From Hondaea fermentalgiana (Eukaryota > Sar > Bigyra > Thraustochytrida > Thraustochytriidae), in the NCBI GenBank assembly GCA_014084085.1, contig NPFB01000076.1, forward strand, positions 189,849-253,848: 64,000 nt of DNA, given 5' to 3'. Each line of letters starts with the position of its first letter. Position 1 is the first letter of the stretch. The notes below the pieces were generated by a model that worked only from the letters and a program-made list of their open reading frames with translations, did no database searches and was not told the origin of the DNA. Of the stretch, positions 1 to 8,937 are shown in pieces. A program made the translations under genes and the position numbers.

Positions 1-12
1 GAAGGAGACAAG

Positions 13-291
13 ATGTCGGACGACCTTGACACGAAGTTTAACCAGGCGGTGGAGCGCGTCAAGACGGAGAAGCCCAAGGAGGGCGTCGAGCTCACGAACG
101 AGGACAAGCTCAAGGTGTACGCCCTGTACAAGCAGGCCACCGTCGGCGACGTCCAGGGCTCGCAGCCGTGGGCCGTCAACTTCGAGGCCCGCGCCAAGTG
201 GGACGCCTGGAACGCCGTCAAGGGCAAGGACTCCGAGACCGCCAAGAAGGAGTACGTCGAGGAGGTCAACCGCCAGCTCGGTGAGCCGTAA
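13..291 (+). CDS. acyl-CoA-binding protein (ACBP/DBI family), 92 aa
   Basis: Small cytosolic carrier that binds long-chain acyl-CoA esters and delivers them to lipid metabolism. The 92-residue length matches the family (about 86-92 residues). The signature YKQATVGD lies at residues 39-46 and AKWDAW at 61-66. By alignment with animal ACBP the ligand-binding positions are Tyr36, Lys40, Lys62 and Tyr81, and all are present. The ATG lies 12 bases from the window edge, so the promoter and any 5' non-coding exon are outside view, but the domain is complete. It ends at TAA, is followed by a (CAA)10 run, and converges on the PH-domain gene at 607. A candidate poly(A) signal lies at 524-529. Confidence 0.96.
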   Translation: MSDDLDTKFNQAVERVKTEKPKEGVELTNEDKLKVYALYKQATVGDVQGSQPWAVNFEARAKWDAWNAVKGKDSETAKKEYVEEVNRQLGEP

Positions 292-306
292 GCGATTTCT
301 TTCACC

Positions 307-336
307 CAACAACAACAACAACAACAACAACAACAA
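307..336 (+). repeat. (CAA)10 microsatellite in the ACBP 3' UTR
   Basis: Ten perfect CAA units begin 16 bases after the ACBP stop codon, so they are probably transcribed in the 3' UTR. Confidence 0.95.
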
Positions 337-523
337 GGTAAAATCAAAAAGAAAAGAGAAGCGCACAGCACGCTACGAGCCTCGCGAGCACAAGATTAGC
401 TGCACACACCACCACATACAAGTTCGCCTCGGCGATATTTTGGATTGATTTATCTCTCGTTCTCATTTGCTCTCACTTCCCTATTCTCTTGGATCATTTT
501 AAAGTTGACATGGTTCTGCGTTC

Positions 524-529
524 AATAAA
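524..529 (+). promoter_or_regulatory. candidate poly(A) signal AATAAA for ACBP
   Basis: A canonical AATAAA hexamer lies 233 bases after the ACBP stop, in the convergent spacer. Assigning it to ACBP is inference. Confidence 0.45.
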
Positions 530-606
530 ATGGGAGATACCACGCGTGCGTACGCGTGCTGCCGAGATTCTTCTTTCTCTCTCTCTACTTTTTTTTCTTT
601 TGTTGT

Positions 607-3291
607 TCAGTCGTCGGTCTTGGCAAGGCGCGCTTTGTCAAAGCCCTGAATCGATTGCAGCAAGGGGTTTCCACGAGGCTTGGGAAGCTCATCGTTCTTG
701 CCCTGGTTTCCACCACCCTGCTTGAGCGCATTGATCGACTGTAAGAAGGCTGGCGGGCGATTCCTTCCTGGTCCCGACGTAATCGGATGCTCAACCTCCT
801 CCTTGAACTCACACTCGCCGTCGCTGGCTGCACCTGTATCAGAGTCTTCGTCGTCATCGGAATCATCATCGTCGAACGAGGTCGGCTTCGGCTTCAGAAG
901 AGTCATGTGCGCCTCCGTGACGGCACCCGGGCGCATTTTGCCCATGAGAAAGGCATAACGCTCTTCTGTGTCCTCGGTCCAAGGCTCAGACTTTGCCCAA
1001 GCGAGCAGACCAGCCTGGTCGAGACGAAGAAGGGAGACGTCTTTGAGCTTTTTCAGCCACCATGGCTGTGTGAGACGCACCTTCGAGATGGTATGGGCTT
1101 GCAGCACGTTTTCTAGACCCTCCAGAAAGGCGCGAACGTGCTCTGGCTCGCCCACATGACGACGCATGAGTTGCTCGTACGGCCCGCCCTCGACCAAGAG
1201 CACGCCACTAATGTCGCTCGCCTCAAAGGTCCGCTCGTAGCTCCGCGACAGCGTCTTGATTGAGACCGTGTCCTCCAAGTACCCATCGCGCTGCAGCTTG
1301 GCAAGCATTGTCTGCAGCGGAGAAAGCGCCTTTGGTGCTCCGGGTCCGCCTCCCACCCCACCGCTGCCACCGCGCTGAAGATTGAGAATCATGTTGCGGC
1401 TCTCGGCGAGCTCTGCACGTAGCTTGCGAATCTCCTTGTCCCACTTTGCACGTTCGTGCTCATACGCAGCGCGAAGAGCCTCGAGCTCCTCTGCAGCAGC
1501 CCCCTGCGCGCTTGCGGACGGCGACAGAGAACGAGGCGAGGTTTCCGATGGGCCCGGAGTGTCTGCATCCACCACAGCTGCGTCCGGGGCCGCTGCGGTG
1601 CCCGCTGCCGTGGATCCCGAATTGGCACGCTGCGCTCGGGCTGCAGCCGCAGCTGCAGCGGCGTGGGATGCCGCGTTCCAGGTCTCGGAGCGAGCGCCGG
1701 AAGGCGTCAAAGGGGCCTTGGAAGAATCCTCCTCGACGATAAAGAGTGTACAGTCGTCGTCGATCATACGGTCGGCCCCCAAGAGCTCTTCTTGAGCCCG
1801 AGAAACCTTGGTGTATTCGCGCTTCAAGACGCGGCTGAGCGGCGAGTCGGACGTCCCCGAAGAAGTGGGCCGCGCCATGCGAACGACCCTGTTGAGCCGC
1901 AGCAAAAAGGAAAAGTTGAGCGGGAGGTCTGCATCATCGAGCTCGCGATGGATTTGGTCGCGCACGGCAACGAGCGACATCTCAGGGGAAACAATGAGAC
2001 GCCCAACCGAAGTGCCTTCGCTCCCTTGTCTTTTGTCCATGGCGCGCACGACTTCGATCTCGACAGCGCCTTCGCCAAACGGCGGCGGTGGGGGCGGCGG
2101 AGCCATGGGGCCAAGGCCAGCAGGTGATCCCATGGTGTTTCGCGTTGATCCCATTTCGTTGCTCACATTGGCTTGATCTGCGAGCATCAGATTATCACCG
2201 AGCAGGGCTCCTCTCTGAAATGCCTCGATCCAGTCCAATCGCTCTGAAGGTGATGTTGCAGCGAGAACAAGCGTATAGTTGTGTTCGATAGAGCGAATGT
2301 GAAAGCAACAGTCTGCTGACAGCTCCTCCCCGAGAGAGGCCTCATCGACGTCGCTGGGGAGACCATTTACAACTTGTGCTCCGACATCAAGGAAAAAGTT
2401 CCCCTTGGCGCGCTTGTCTTCATCAGTCTCGAAGTAGCTCAAGAGGTTCCGAAAGAGCACGAAATATCGACGCTTCCAGTTGCGCCGGCTTTTCACGGCA
2501 AGTTTGTAGAGAAAGCCTTTGGTGGTCTCCGAGGCAGCACCTTGGCTGGCACTTTGCTCCGACAGACCACCGCCCGAGGCAAAAGACCCAAGGCCGCGTT
2601 GGGATGCAAGCATGTCGGTCGTCTTGGACTCCACTTCCTGAATGTGCACGAGCGAGCCAGAAGCCATGCTGAATGAGGGCGCGACGACATTCTGCGCGGC
2701 GGCTGCGCTCGCGCGTACTGCGTGAATCACGCGGGCCAGCCCGCAGACCCAGAGCTCCTTTTCAGACTCGGACTCGGCCGAAATGCTGAGGGTTCCATTG
2801 CGTGTGATAATGTCAAAGCAATGCGAGCGTCCTGAGAAGGAGGCATCCCGGATATAAGTGTTTGGCGAAAGAAGAAGCTGACCTTTTGGCTTGGTGTCTC
2901 CTTGCTTTGCAAAATATGTAATGCCGTGGTCGGCGAGATAGAAAGCGCGCGTTTTCCAGGACTTTCGCACGCGCCCAGCTCCCGTACATCCGAACGGAAG
3001 CTTGGCAAGATTACCTTTGAGCTTGACTTGCCGGATGGTGGATCCCGTCTGACTGCATGCCTTGGCGAGCATGCCAATGAGGTTGAAGAGATCTTCTGCC
3101 CGATAGCTTTCATTTGTCTTGTTCATGAGTTTGAGAATGATCTCCTCGGCTCCCTGAATTTGCGATGGTCCAGACTCTGTTACTGCGGCAAGGAGTACGG
3201 CATATTCGTCTTCGAAGATGAGCTTGGTCTCTGCGAGGTGCATCAGCACGCCGAGGACGCCATTGGCCTTGTAAAAGTTCTTGGTGGACAT
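607..3291 (-). CDS. two-PH-domain, coiled-coil signalling/scaffold protein, 894 aa
   Basis: Probable membrane-phosphoinositide adaptor. An N-terminal helical region (about 1-80) precedes one PH domain at about 87-195 (including SWKTRAFYLADHGITYF) and a second at about 250-367 (KGFLYKL then NWKRRYFVLF, ending with the PH-type Trp in LDWIEAF). A proline run, a ubiquitin-like/RA-like stretch (about 400-540), an Ala/Ser-rich linker, a short coiled coil (about 600-640) and a helical C-terminal domain with an acidic Asp run follow. The frame extends 24 codons further upstream but only to GTG at 3363, so I start at the ATG at 3291 (MSTKNF). No intron is needed. The exact family is not recognised; a PH-containing scaffold is as far as the sequence supports. 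Confidence 0.88.
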   Translation of the reverse strand: MSTKNFYKANGVLGVLMHLAETKLIFEDEYAVLLAAVTESGPSQIQGAEEIILKLMNKTNESYRAEDLFNLIGMLAKACSQTGSTIRQVKLKGNLAKLPFGCTGAGRVRKSWKTRAFYLADHGITYFAKQGDTKPKGQLLLSPNTYIRDASFSGRSHCFDIITRNGTLSISAESESEKELWVCGLARVIHAVRASAAAAQNVVAPSFSMASGSLVHIQEVESKTTDMLASQRGLGSFASGGGLSEQSASQGAASETTKGFLYKLAVKSRRNWKRRYFVLFRNLLSYFETDEDKRAKGNFFLDVGAQVVNGLPSDVDEASLGEELSADCCFHIRSIEHNYTLVLAATSPSERLDWIEAFQRGALLGDNLMLADQANVSNEMGSTRNTMGSPAGLGPMAPPPPPPPFGEGAVEIEVVRAMDKRQGSEGTSVGRLIVSPEMSLVAVRDQIHRELDDADLPLNFSFLLRLNRVVRMARPTSSGTSDSPLSRVLKREYTKVSRAQEELLGADRMIDDDCTLFIVEEDSSKAPLTPSGARSETWNAASHAAAAAAAARAQRANSGSTAAGTAAAPDAAVVDADTPGPSETSPRSLSPSASAQGAAAEELEALRAAYEHERAKWDKEIRKLRAELAESRNMILNLQRGGSGGVGGGPGAPKALSPLQTMLAKLQRDGYLEDTVSIKTLSRSYERTFEASDISGVLLVEGGPYEQLMRRHVGEPEHVRAFLEGLENVLQAHTISKVRLTQPWWLKKLKDVSLLRLDQAGLLAWAKSEPWTEDTEERYAFLMGKMRPGAVTEAHMTLLKPKPTSFDDDDSDDDEDSDTGAASDGECEFKEEVEHPITSGPGRNRPPAFLQSINALKQGGGNQGKNDELPKPRGNPLLQSIQGFDKARLAKTDD

Positions 3292-4058
3292 TCTCGCCGA
3301 ATCAGCACTCGGAGGGGAAGGGAGGAAGGGAGGGAGGGGGCGATGCTTGTCGCTCCTGTGCACGAGGCAGCGCCACGAGCGCTCAAACTGGTATCTGCAC
3401 GCGCAGCAGGAGCAGGCGCACGCGCAGCAACAACAACAAGTCCGCGCCGTACTTTTGCTTCTTCTTTCTTCGCCTACTTCGAATTTGTTCTCGTAGTTTG
3501 GCTGACCTCACTGTCAGTCGGCTAGCCGGGTCCTGGGATTGTCTGACTACGAGTCCACTTTTGCTCTCTGTTTGTCCTAGTGTGTCTGTGTGTATGGCGA
3601 ATCCACTTGTAAAGCCGGCCGCCGATAAGACTTATTCATTCCTGCTTCCGGAAACTTTCCATTCGTCCAGCGCGGCGGCAGCTGCCGCCCCTGGAATAAA
3701 TTGGTGCCCAGCGGGAACGCTGCATCCGAACGCAGCCAATCAAGCTTGCCGAGACCTCCTACTACTACGATCGAGAAGACTTGATCAAGTGAAACGAAAC
3801 GCCGCGAAACGAGATATCCGTTGCATATTTGCGTTGCGCAAACCGCGCCACTTTTCTTTTTCATTCCATTCATTTATATTTCGACGTAGCCCTCGTTCGC
3901 TCTGTGAGTACACATTTGTTCTGCCTGACGAATGTCTGCTTGTGAGCGCGAGGCATTTTTTCTGCACTCGCAAACTAGGGGCAAAAATTGCAATGATGCG
4001 TGTATTCTGGTTATACTACTACTTTACGTAGTTGGATACGAGACTCAACATTTACATG
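3292..4058. other. intergenic region, no gene seen
   Basis: A 767-base spacer upstream of the two-PH gene and downstream of the small mitochondrial gene. It contains a CAG/CAA-rich stretch at about 3400-3440. Open frames here on both strands look random and none starts with a recognisable domain. Confidence 0.6.
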
Positions 4059-4647
4059 TTAGGGGATCTTGACCTCCTGGAACTCGTAAACAAAGTTCTG
4101 CGTGTGGACGTCGCCACCAACAATTCCCTTGAGCTCAGAGGCGGCATCGTTGAAGGCCTTGAGGCTGGTGCTGTCCTCGTCGATGTGCTTCTTGAAGTGG
4201 TCCAGATCGCTAAAAATGTGGATCGCCTTGTAGTCCCACTTGGCCTTGCAGACCATGCGCGTGTAGCCAACGTAGCCACCGGCGTGGAGCTCCTTGAGCT
4301 TGGCCGCCAGCGTCTTGTTGACAAGATCGGCCTTCTCGGCAGTGCCCTCATCGCCAACGTTGCACTCCATGGCGCTGGAAACCTGTATCCGCAGCCAGCA
4401 TGTAGTAAGCAACCAAGCAAACGAGCAAGCAAAAACATCGCAAGAAAGCGCCATGAATCAGTCAGTCAGTCAGACATTTATACGCTGTATTCATTGTTTG
4501 GGCTTCTTGCCGGCCGGGGCTGCTGGACAGTCGGTCGGCCGGTCGGTTGTTTTCTCAACTTACGTTCTTGACGGCGATGGACATGCCACGCGTCTGCTGG
4601 CGCCCGACGGCGGCGCGACGCGCCAGGGTGCTTCCCGCGCGGAACAT
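4059..4647 (-). CDS. small mitochondrial protein, two exons, 135 aa, function unknown
   Basis: Two exons: 4564-4647 (28 codons) and 4059-4382 (107 codons plus stop), joined across an intron at 4383-4563 with donor GTAAGT and acceptor ACAG, phase 0. The joined protein starts MFRAGSTLARRAAVGRQQTR, a basic amphipathic, acid-free sequence typical of a mitochondrial presequence. The mature part has alternating strand/helix character (GYVGYTRMVCKAKW, then a helix with DLDHFKKHI), which resembles a dimeric alpha/beta-barrel of the ABM/EthD type. That fold is only an inference and I do not know the reaction. It is divergent from GMP reductase. Without splicing the second exon would encode a hydrophobic N-terminus that reads as translated intron. 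Confidence 0.72.
4383..4563 (-). other. intron (181 bp) of the small mitochondrial gene
   Basis: Donor GTAAGT at 4563 and acceptor ACAG ending at 4383, minus strand. Removing it keeps frame (phase 0) and joins a presequence to a folded domain. Confidence 0.75.
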
Positions 4648-5400
4648 CTTGCTCAGCTTCCTTCGTCTGCTCTCTGGTCGGCGCACGCGGTCGTATGCGG
4701 TCGCGGCTTGCTCGCTAGCTCTGCGTCTTCGCAATCTCGATCCCGGTTTGCAAGCCCGCCCATGTTTGTGAGTCACAGCAGCAGCTTCCTCGCCCTCTGT
4801 GACTCACAAATCATCATTATCATGTCGTCGCAATGATTATGCAGGCAGAAGATAGTCTTGCGGCTGCTGGGTGGCTTCTGTGCTCGAGAGAATCTAGGCG
4901 GTCGACGCAAGTGAGGACAAAGTCAACAGTTGTTGCCTTTTTCCATTTCTTGCTTGGCGCCCCGCCCAAACAAGCGTGTCACAATGGTACAACCCGCCAC
5001 TGCCCAGCGTTCTCTCCCTCCCTGCCTGCAGAGCCGCCCACCTCCGACCATCTTCGTCCTTTTCCATTCCCCGTCACCACCACCACCACCACCACCACCA
5101 CCACCACCACTTGTCGTCGTCATCGTCATCACCAATCACATGCACATGCACTGGCCGCCAGCCGCGCGGCGCCGAGCGGAGCGAAGCGTGCTCCCGCCAT
5201 CTTCCGCCCGGGGCCTTGACCTCCGTCCGAGAGGCTGGCGGATCACATCATAAGCCGACATAAGCAGAAAAAAAACTTACTTGGGGACGGGACAGAGAGA
5301 GACCCAGCGGCAGACCCGAATCGCGGCGGAGGACGCGGCAGCAGAGCGAGCGAGCGGGCGAGCGGCGGAGGCGGACGCGGCGCGGAGGCGGGCAGGCAGC
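4648..5400. other. divergent promoter region with (CAC)12
   Basis: A 753-base head-to-head spacer between the mitochondrial protein gene and GMP reductase. It holds a (CAC)12 run at 5075-5110 and a purine/GC-rich stretch just before the GMP reductase ATG. No gene is seen. Confidence 0.65.
5075..5110. repeat. (CAC)12 microsatellite
   Basis: Twelve uninterrupted CAC units in the divergent spacer upstream of GMP reductase. Confidence 0.95.
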
Positions 5401-6829
5401 ATGGTGCGCGTGGAGACCGAGGTCCGCCTGGACTTCAAGGACGTGCTCATCAGGTACGTGCGCGCGGCGCGCAGGGCAGCCGCCGAGGGCGGGCTTCGTT
5501 CATCGGGGGAGGATGGAGAGCTGAGAGCAGGACCACTCAGATCTTCCGCCCCCGCCGGGGGCGGCGGAACTTAGCAAGCGAGCGAGCGAGACGAGCCTCG
5601 AGAAGGCCGGCGGGAGAGCAAGAGAAAGGGGGAGCGAGAGGCGGAGGCGCATGCGCTGGCGAAAAGAATATGAGCACGACTGACGACCCGACGTGATCTG
5701 ATCATGGATGGATGATGTTGTATTGATGCATTCTTTCACTTGTTCACATGAAAACACACAACGCAGACCGAAGCGATCGACATTGAAAAGCCGCTCCGAG
5801 GTGAGCGTGGAGCGCACCTTCGTCTTCAAGCACAGCAAGCAAGAATGGACAGGCGTCCCCATCATGGTGGCCAACATGGACACCACAGGTACCTTTGAGA
5901 TGGCCACCGAGCTCTGCAAGCAAAAGGTCATCACCTGCGTCCACAAGCACTACACCGTGGAGGACTGGCTCAAGTTTGCCAAGGAAAACCGCGAGGCTCT
6001 CCCCTATGTCACTGTCAGCGCCGGCACCTCTGAGGCCGACCTGGAGGTCGTCAAGAACGTCACCGAGCAGGTCCCCGAAGTCAAGATGATCTGTCTCGAT
6101 GTGGCCAACGGGTACTCGGAGAACTTTGTGGCTACGGTCCGCAAAGTCCGCGAGGCCCACCCGAACCACACCATTATTGCTGGCAACGTCGTGACCGGCG
6201 AAATGGTTGAGGAGCTCATCCTCAGCGGGGCTGACATTGTCAAGGTTGGTATCGGTCCCGGCTCCGTCTGCACGACTCGCAAGCAGACTGGCGTAGGCTT
6301 TCCGCAGCTCTCCGCCGTCCTTGAGTGCAGCGACAGCGCTCACGGTCTGGGTGGCTGCGTCGTCTCGGACGGCGGCTGTGCCTGCCCCGGTGACTTTGCC
6401 AAGGCTCTTGGCGCCGGCGCCGACTTTGTCATGTCTGGTGGTATGTTCGCTGGCCACGACGAAAGCGGCGGCGAGCTCATCGAGGTCGATGGCAAAAAGG
6501 TCAAGGAGTTCTATGGCATGTCCTCCACCACGGCGATGGAGCGCCATGCCGGCAAGGTGAACAACTACCGCGCCTCGGAGGGCAAATCCATCCAGGTGCC
6601 GTACCGTGGTCCCGTCAAGGCCACCGTTCTCGAGATCCTCGGCGGCCTGCGTTCTGCCTGCACCTACGTCGGCGCCAAGTCGCTCAAGGAGATTTCGAAG
6701 CGCACCACCTTCATCCGCTGCACGCAGCAGCTCAATCCCGTCTTTAACCAGCAAAAGGAGACGAGCAAGATCCCGCGTTCCTACCTCGAAGACAATGGCG
6801 AGCCCGCTGCCAAGAAGGCCAAGCAGTGA
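5401..6829 (+). CDS. GMP reductase (EC 1.7.1.7), two exons, 371 aa
   Basis: Converts GMP to IMP with NADPH, releasing ammonia, in purine salvage. Exon 1 is 5401-5453 ([17 protein letters not shown]) and exon 2 is 5767-6829. The joint recreates [18 protein letters not shown], which matches eukaryotic GMP reductases. Motif [17 protein letters not shown] carries the catalytic Cys at residue 186, the same number as in human GMPR. Other family marks are MANMDT-like [18 protein letters not shown] and the [11 protein letters not shown] segment. There is no CBS-domain insert and the length is that of GMPR (about 345-350) plus a short Lys/Ala tail, so it is not IMP dehydrogenase. The stop is TGA, followed by AT-rich TATAAA-type signals at about 6880. 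Confidence 0.96.
5454..5766 (+). other. intron (313 bp) of GMP reductase
   Basis: Donor GTACGTG at 5454 and acceptor CGCAG ending at 5766, phase 2. The splice restores a conserved VLIRPKRS segment, which is strong support. Confidence 0.93.
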
Positions 6830-7500
6830 GAATTTAGAAGACTTCAATCTTCTTTTCCCATAAAGTCGTGTGCGCGTCTTATAAAAACTTAGTTGCTTCA
6901 TTATAGAGTAGATCCATCGTTTTGCATTGTGAGAAGACCTACTAGGCCTACTACCGTGCCTTGCCAGAGGGAGAGAAGAAGAAGAGAAAAGAGACAGAGA
7001 AAAAAGTTTTGAATTTGGAGAAAAAAAAAAAGATTGCCAACGGATAGTTCGTTCCTGCACGTCCATTGTTTCAAGACTGACCGTGACGTTTTGATACGGA
7101 TCGATACACAAAACAGATGGATGGATACCTCACCATAACCAACATATGCCTTTTCTGCTGTGCTGCACGAGTCGCGCCATCGCTACAACAATAACGGCCT
7201 GTGACACCAAGCGGAGTAGACAAGACTGTGCAAGCAGATTCTAATTTGACAACCTCCTTCTTTGGCTACGACTTCTCCTTGAATCAGCAACGTCGACGGG
7301 GTTCGGCCGGGAACTCCGCGCGGGAGACCCGCGCAAGCTCGCAACGCGAAGCGGAGCAAGACGGAAAGCAAGAAAAGGCAGGGGAAGACTGCCGAGACCG
7401 CTCATTGCCTTTCCTTTCTCCAAGGACGAGTGACTGATTGATCGTCAAGCACTTCTTGCAAAGGAAACGATACTGTTGACCCTGCTCGAGCGTTGGAAAG
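6830..7500. other. intergenic region, same-strand spacer
   Basis: A 671-base spacer with probable 3' UTR signals near 6855-6890, the TAGGCCTA palindrome at 6943-6950 and an A-rich run near 7020. No gene is seen; the long antisense frame ending in this region is a shadow of GMP reductase. Confidence 0.6.
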
Positions 7501-8811
7501 ATGGGTCGTATTGTCCAAGGATGGTTCTACAAGTTGCGCCGTACTCACGAAGGCAATTCGTTGGCAAGGCATGTGACCAAGGCTTGGAGCAAGCGATACT
7601 TTGTTATTGTGCGCGATCGAATCAACTGGTACAAGAATGCCGACCCAAACTCGGGAGAAAAGCCTTCTGGATTCATCAACTTTCAAGAAATTCTCCGCAT
7701 TCGCGTTCTCCATGCGGAGAATAGACTTGACGACCAGTTCAATCGTGATGAATACGGAACTTATTCGCTTGAAATTGTCGCAAACTCGCGACGCCTCACG
7801 ATTCGAACGCCATCTCGTGACGAGGCCATGGTCTGGACGTACGAATTACGCAAGAAACTTAAGATCTGGACCGAAAGGACGGGTGTCGAAACCCTGCGAG
7901 AGGTTGCTCTTCAGCGCAAGACAGTCGACTCGCGAGACAAATTGATGGAACGTATCGACAAGGCACTTGCGAATGTCTCTCTGAAAGAAACCACGCAAAG
8001 TGAATACCGGAATGATCGGGAGAGCAGAGACGCTCAGATCACACGATCCGTCGACGCGGACACAAGCATTTCTTCATTTGATTCGGAGAATAGCATCGAG
8101 AAGCGCCGCAAGAAGAACCGTCGAGCGGCTAAAAACGCACGCAACACAGTCTCCACATCGAAAGCCTTGCGTGAGACCGAAGCTGAAAGCGCGGGAAGCT
8201 CAAGTACTCACGGCGACGGCGAACGGCCGCGTCGCATCAAATCCAAATCTAAATCGTCTTCCGAGAGATCGTCTTCCGAGAGATCGTCTTCCGAGAGATC
8301 GTCGTCCGAGAGAAAAGTGAAAAAGTCAACGTCCCGTCGTCGAGATCGGGAAAAGATCACACTTGCGTCGTACACCGATTCTGCTGTTTCTGCTGTTGGA
8401 AGCGATGCAGAAGACGATACGCCCATCAAGCCTACCAAGCGTCGTGGAAAGCAGCGCTCCAAGAGTCGTCGTTCAAGCACATCGTCTCGCTCGCATGAGA
8501 CACGCCAGGAGACGAAGACAGACCGACAGGATAGCATCAAGGTGACCCCCTCGTGGCCCACAAAGAAGAACGAGATGACCACGACTTTGCTCGATGTTCC
8601 AGAAGTTGAACATCTGGATGATTTCGAGTACCAACCGCGCCACGGGCGTGGCCGCAATAGCCAACAAAATCCTTCGACCCACCGTCGTGCTCAGGACGAG
8701 GGAAAGCTATTTGAAGCGGCTTCCTTCCGTAATAAAGGAGCACAAAATACAATTCCCACTGCTGTGAGTTGCAACGACACAAACGAGGACTGGCTCGAAG
8801 AATCTTTGTAA
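7501..8811 (+). CDS. PH-domain protein with Ser/Arg-rich tail, 436 aa
   Basis: An N-terminal PH domain (about residues 4-125) starts at once after the ATG: IVQGWFYKLRR, then WSKRYFVIVRDRINWYK, and the closing helix EAMVWTYELRKKL. It probably binds phosphoinositides at a membrane. The rest is disordered, basic and Ser-rich, including four copies of a 15-base unit coding SSSER at about residues 253-272, and a basic KRRGKQRSKSRRSS stretch that could be a nuclear signal or phosphorylation region. Single exon. It converges with kinesin A, whose stop is only 126 bases away. No closer family recognised. Confidence 0.87.
   Translation: MGRIVQGWFYKLRRTHEGNSLARHVTKAWSKRYFVIVRDRINWYKNADPNSGEKPSGFINFQEILRIRVLHAENRLDDQFNRDEYGTYSLEIVANSRRLTIRTPSRDEAMVWTYELRKKLKIWTERTGVETLREVALQRKTVDSRDKLMERIDKALANVSLKETTQSEYRNDRESRDAQITRSVDADTSISSFDSENSIEKRRKKNRRAAKNARNTVSTSKALRETEAESAGSSSTHGDGERPRRIKSKSKSSSERSSSERSSSERSSSERKVKKSTSRRRDREKITLASYTDSAVSAVGSDAEDDTPIKPTKRRGKQRSKSRRSSTSSRSHETRQETKTDRQDSIKVTPSWPTKKNEMTTTLLDVPEVEHLDDFEYQPRHGRGRNSQQNPSTHRRAQDEGKLFEAASFRNKGAQNTIPTAVSCNDTNEDWLEESL
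8257..8313 (+). repeat. 15-bp coding tandem repeat (SSSER units)
   Basis: About four near-identical 15-base units (TCTTCCGAGAGATCG type) inside the PH-domain gene. They keep frame and add Ser-Glu-Arg units. Confidence 0.85.
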
Positions 8812-8937
8812 GTCATGACAAATAGATAGTAGAAAGCAGAGCATAATTTACATTTCTTTCGTGTCCTGGCACCTATCAAAGCCATGTCCGGGCGAGATGT
8901 TTCTGACCACGTACGCAATCACGACGCTGAATCGATC

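Larger units (their letters stand above)
292..606. other. convergent 3' spacer between ACBP and PH gene
   Basis: Tail-to-tail spacer of 315 bases. It holds a (CAA)10 run at 307-336 just after the ACBP stop, an AATAAA at 524-529 and a pyrimidine-rich stretch at about 568-605. No gene is seen. Confidence 0.8.

Noticed and set aside
3292..3363. 24-codon upstream extension of the two-PH protein
   Set aside because: It starts at GTG, and reads HRSDKHRPLPPFLPSPPS, a low-complexity leader; the ATG at 3291 is clean.
5744..7111. 455-residue frame on the minus strand
   Set aside because: It is the antisense shadow of GMP reductase, which has full family support.
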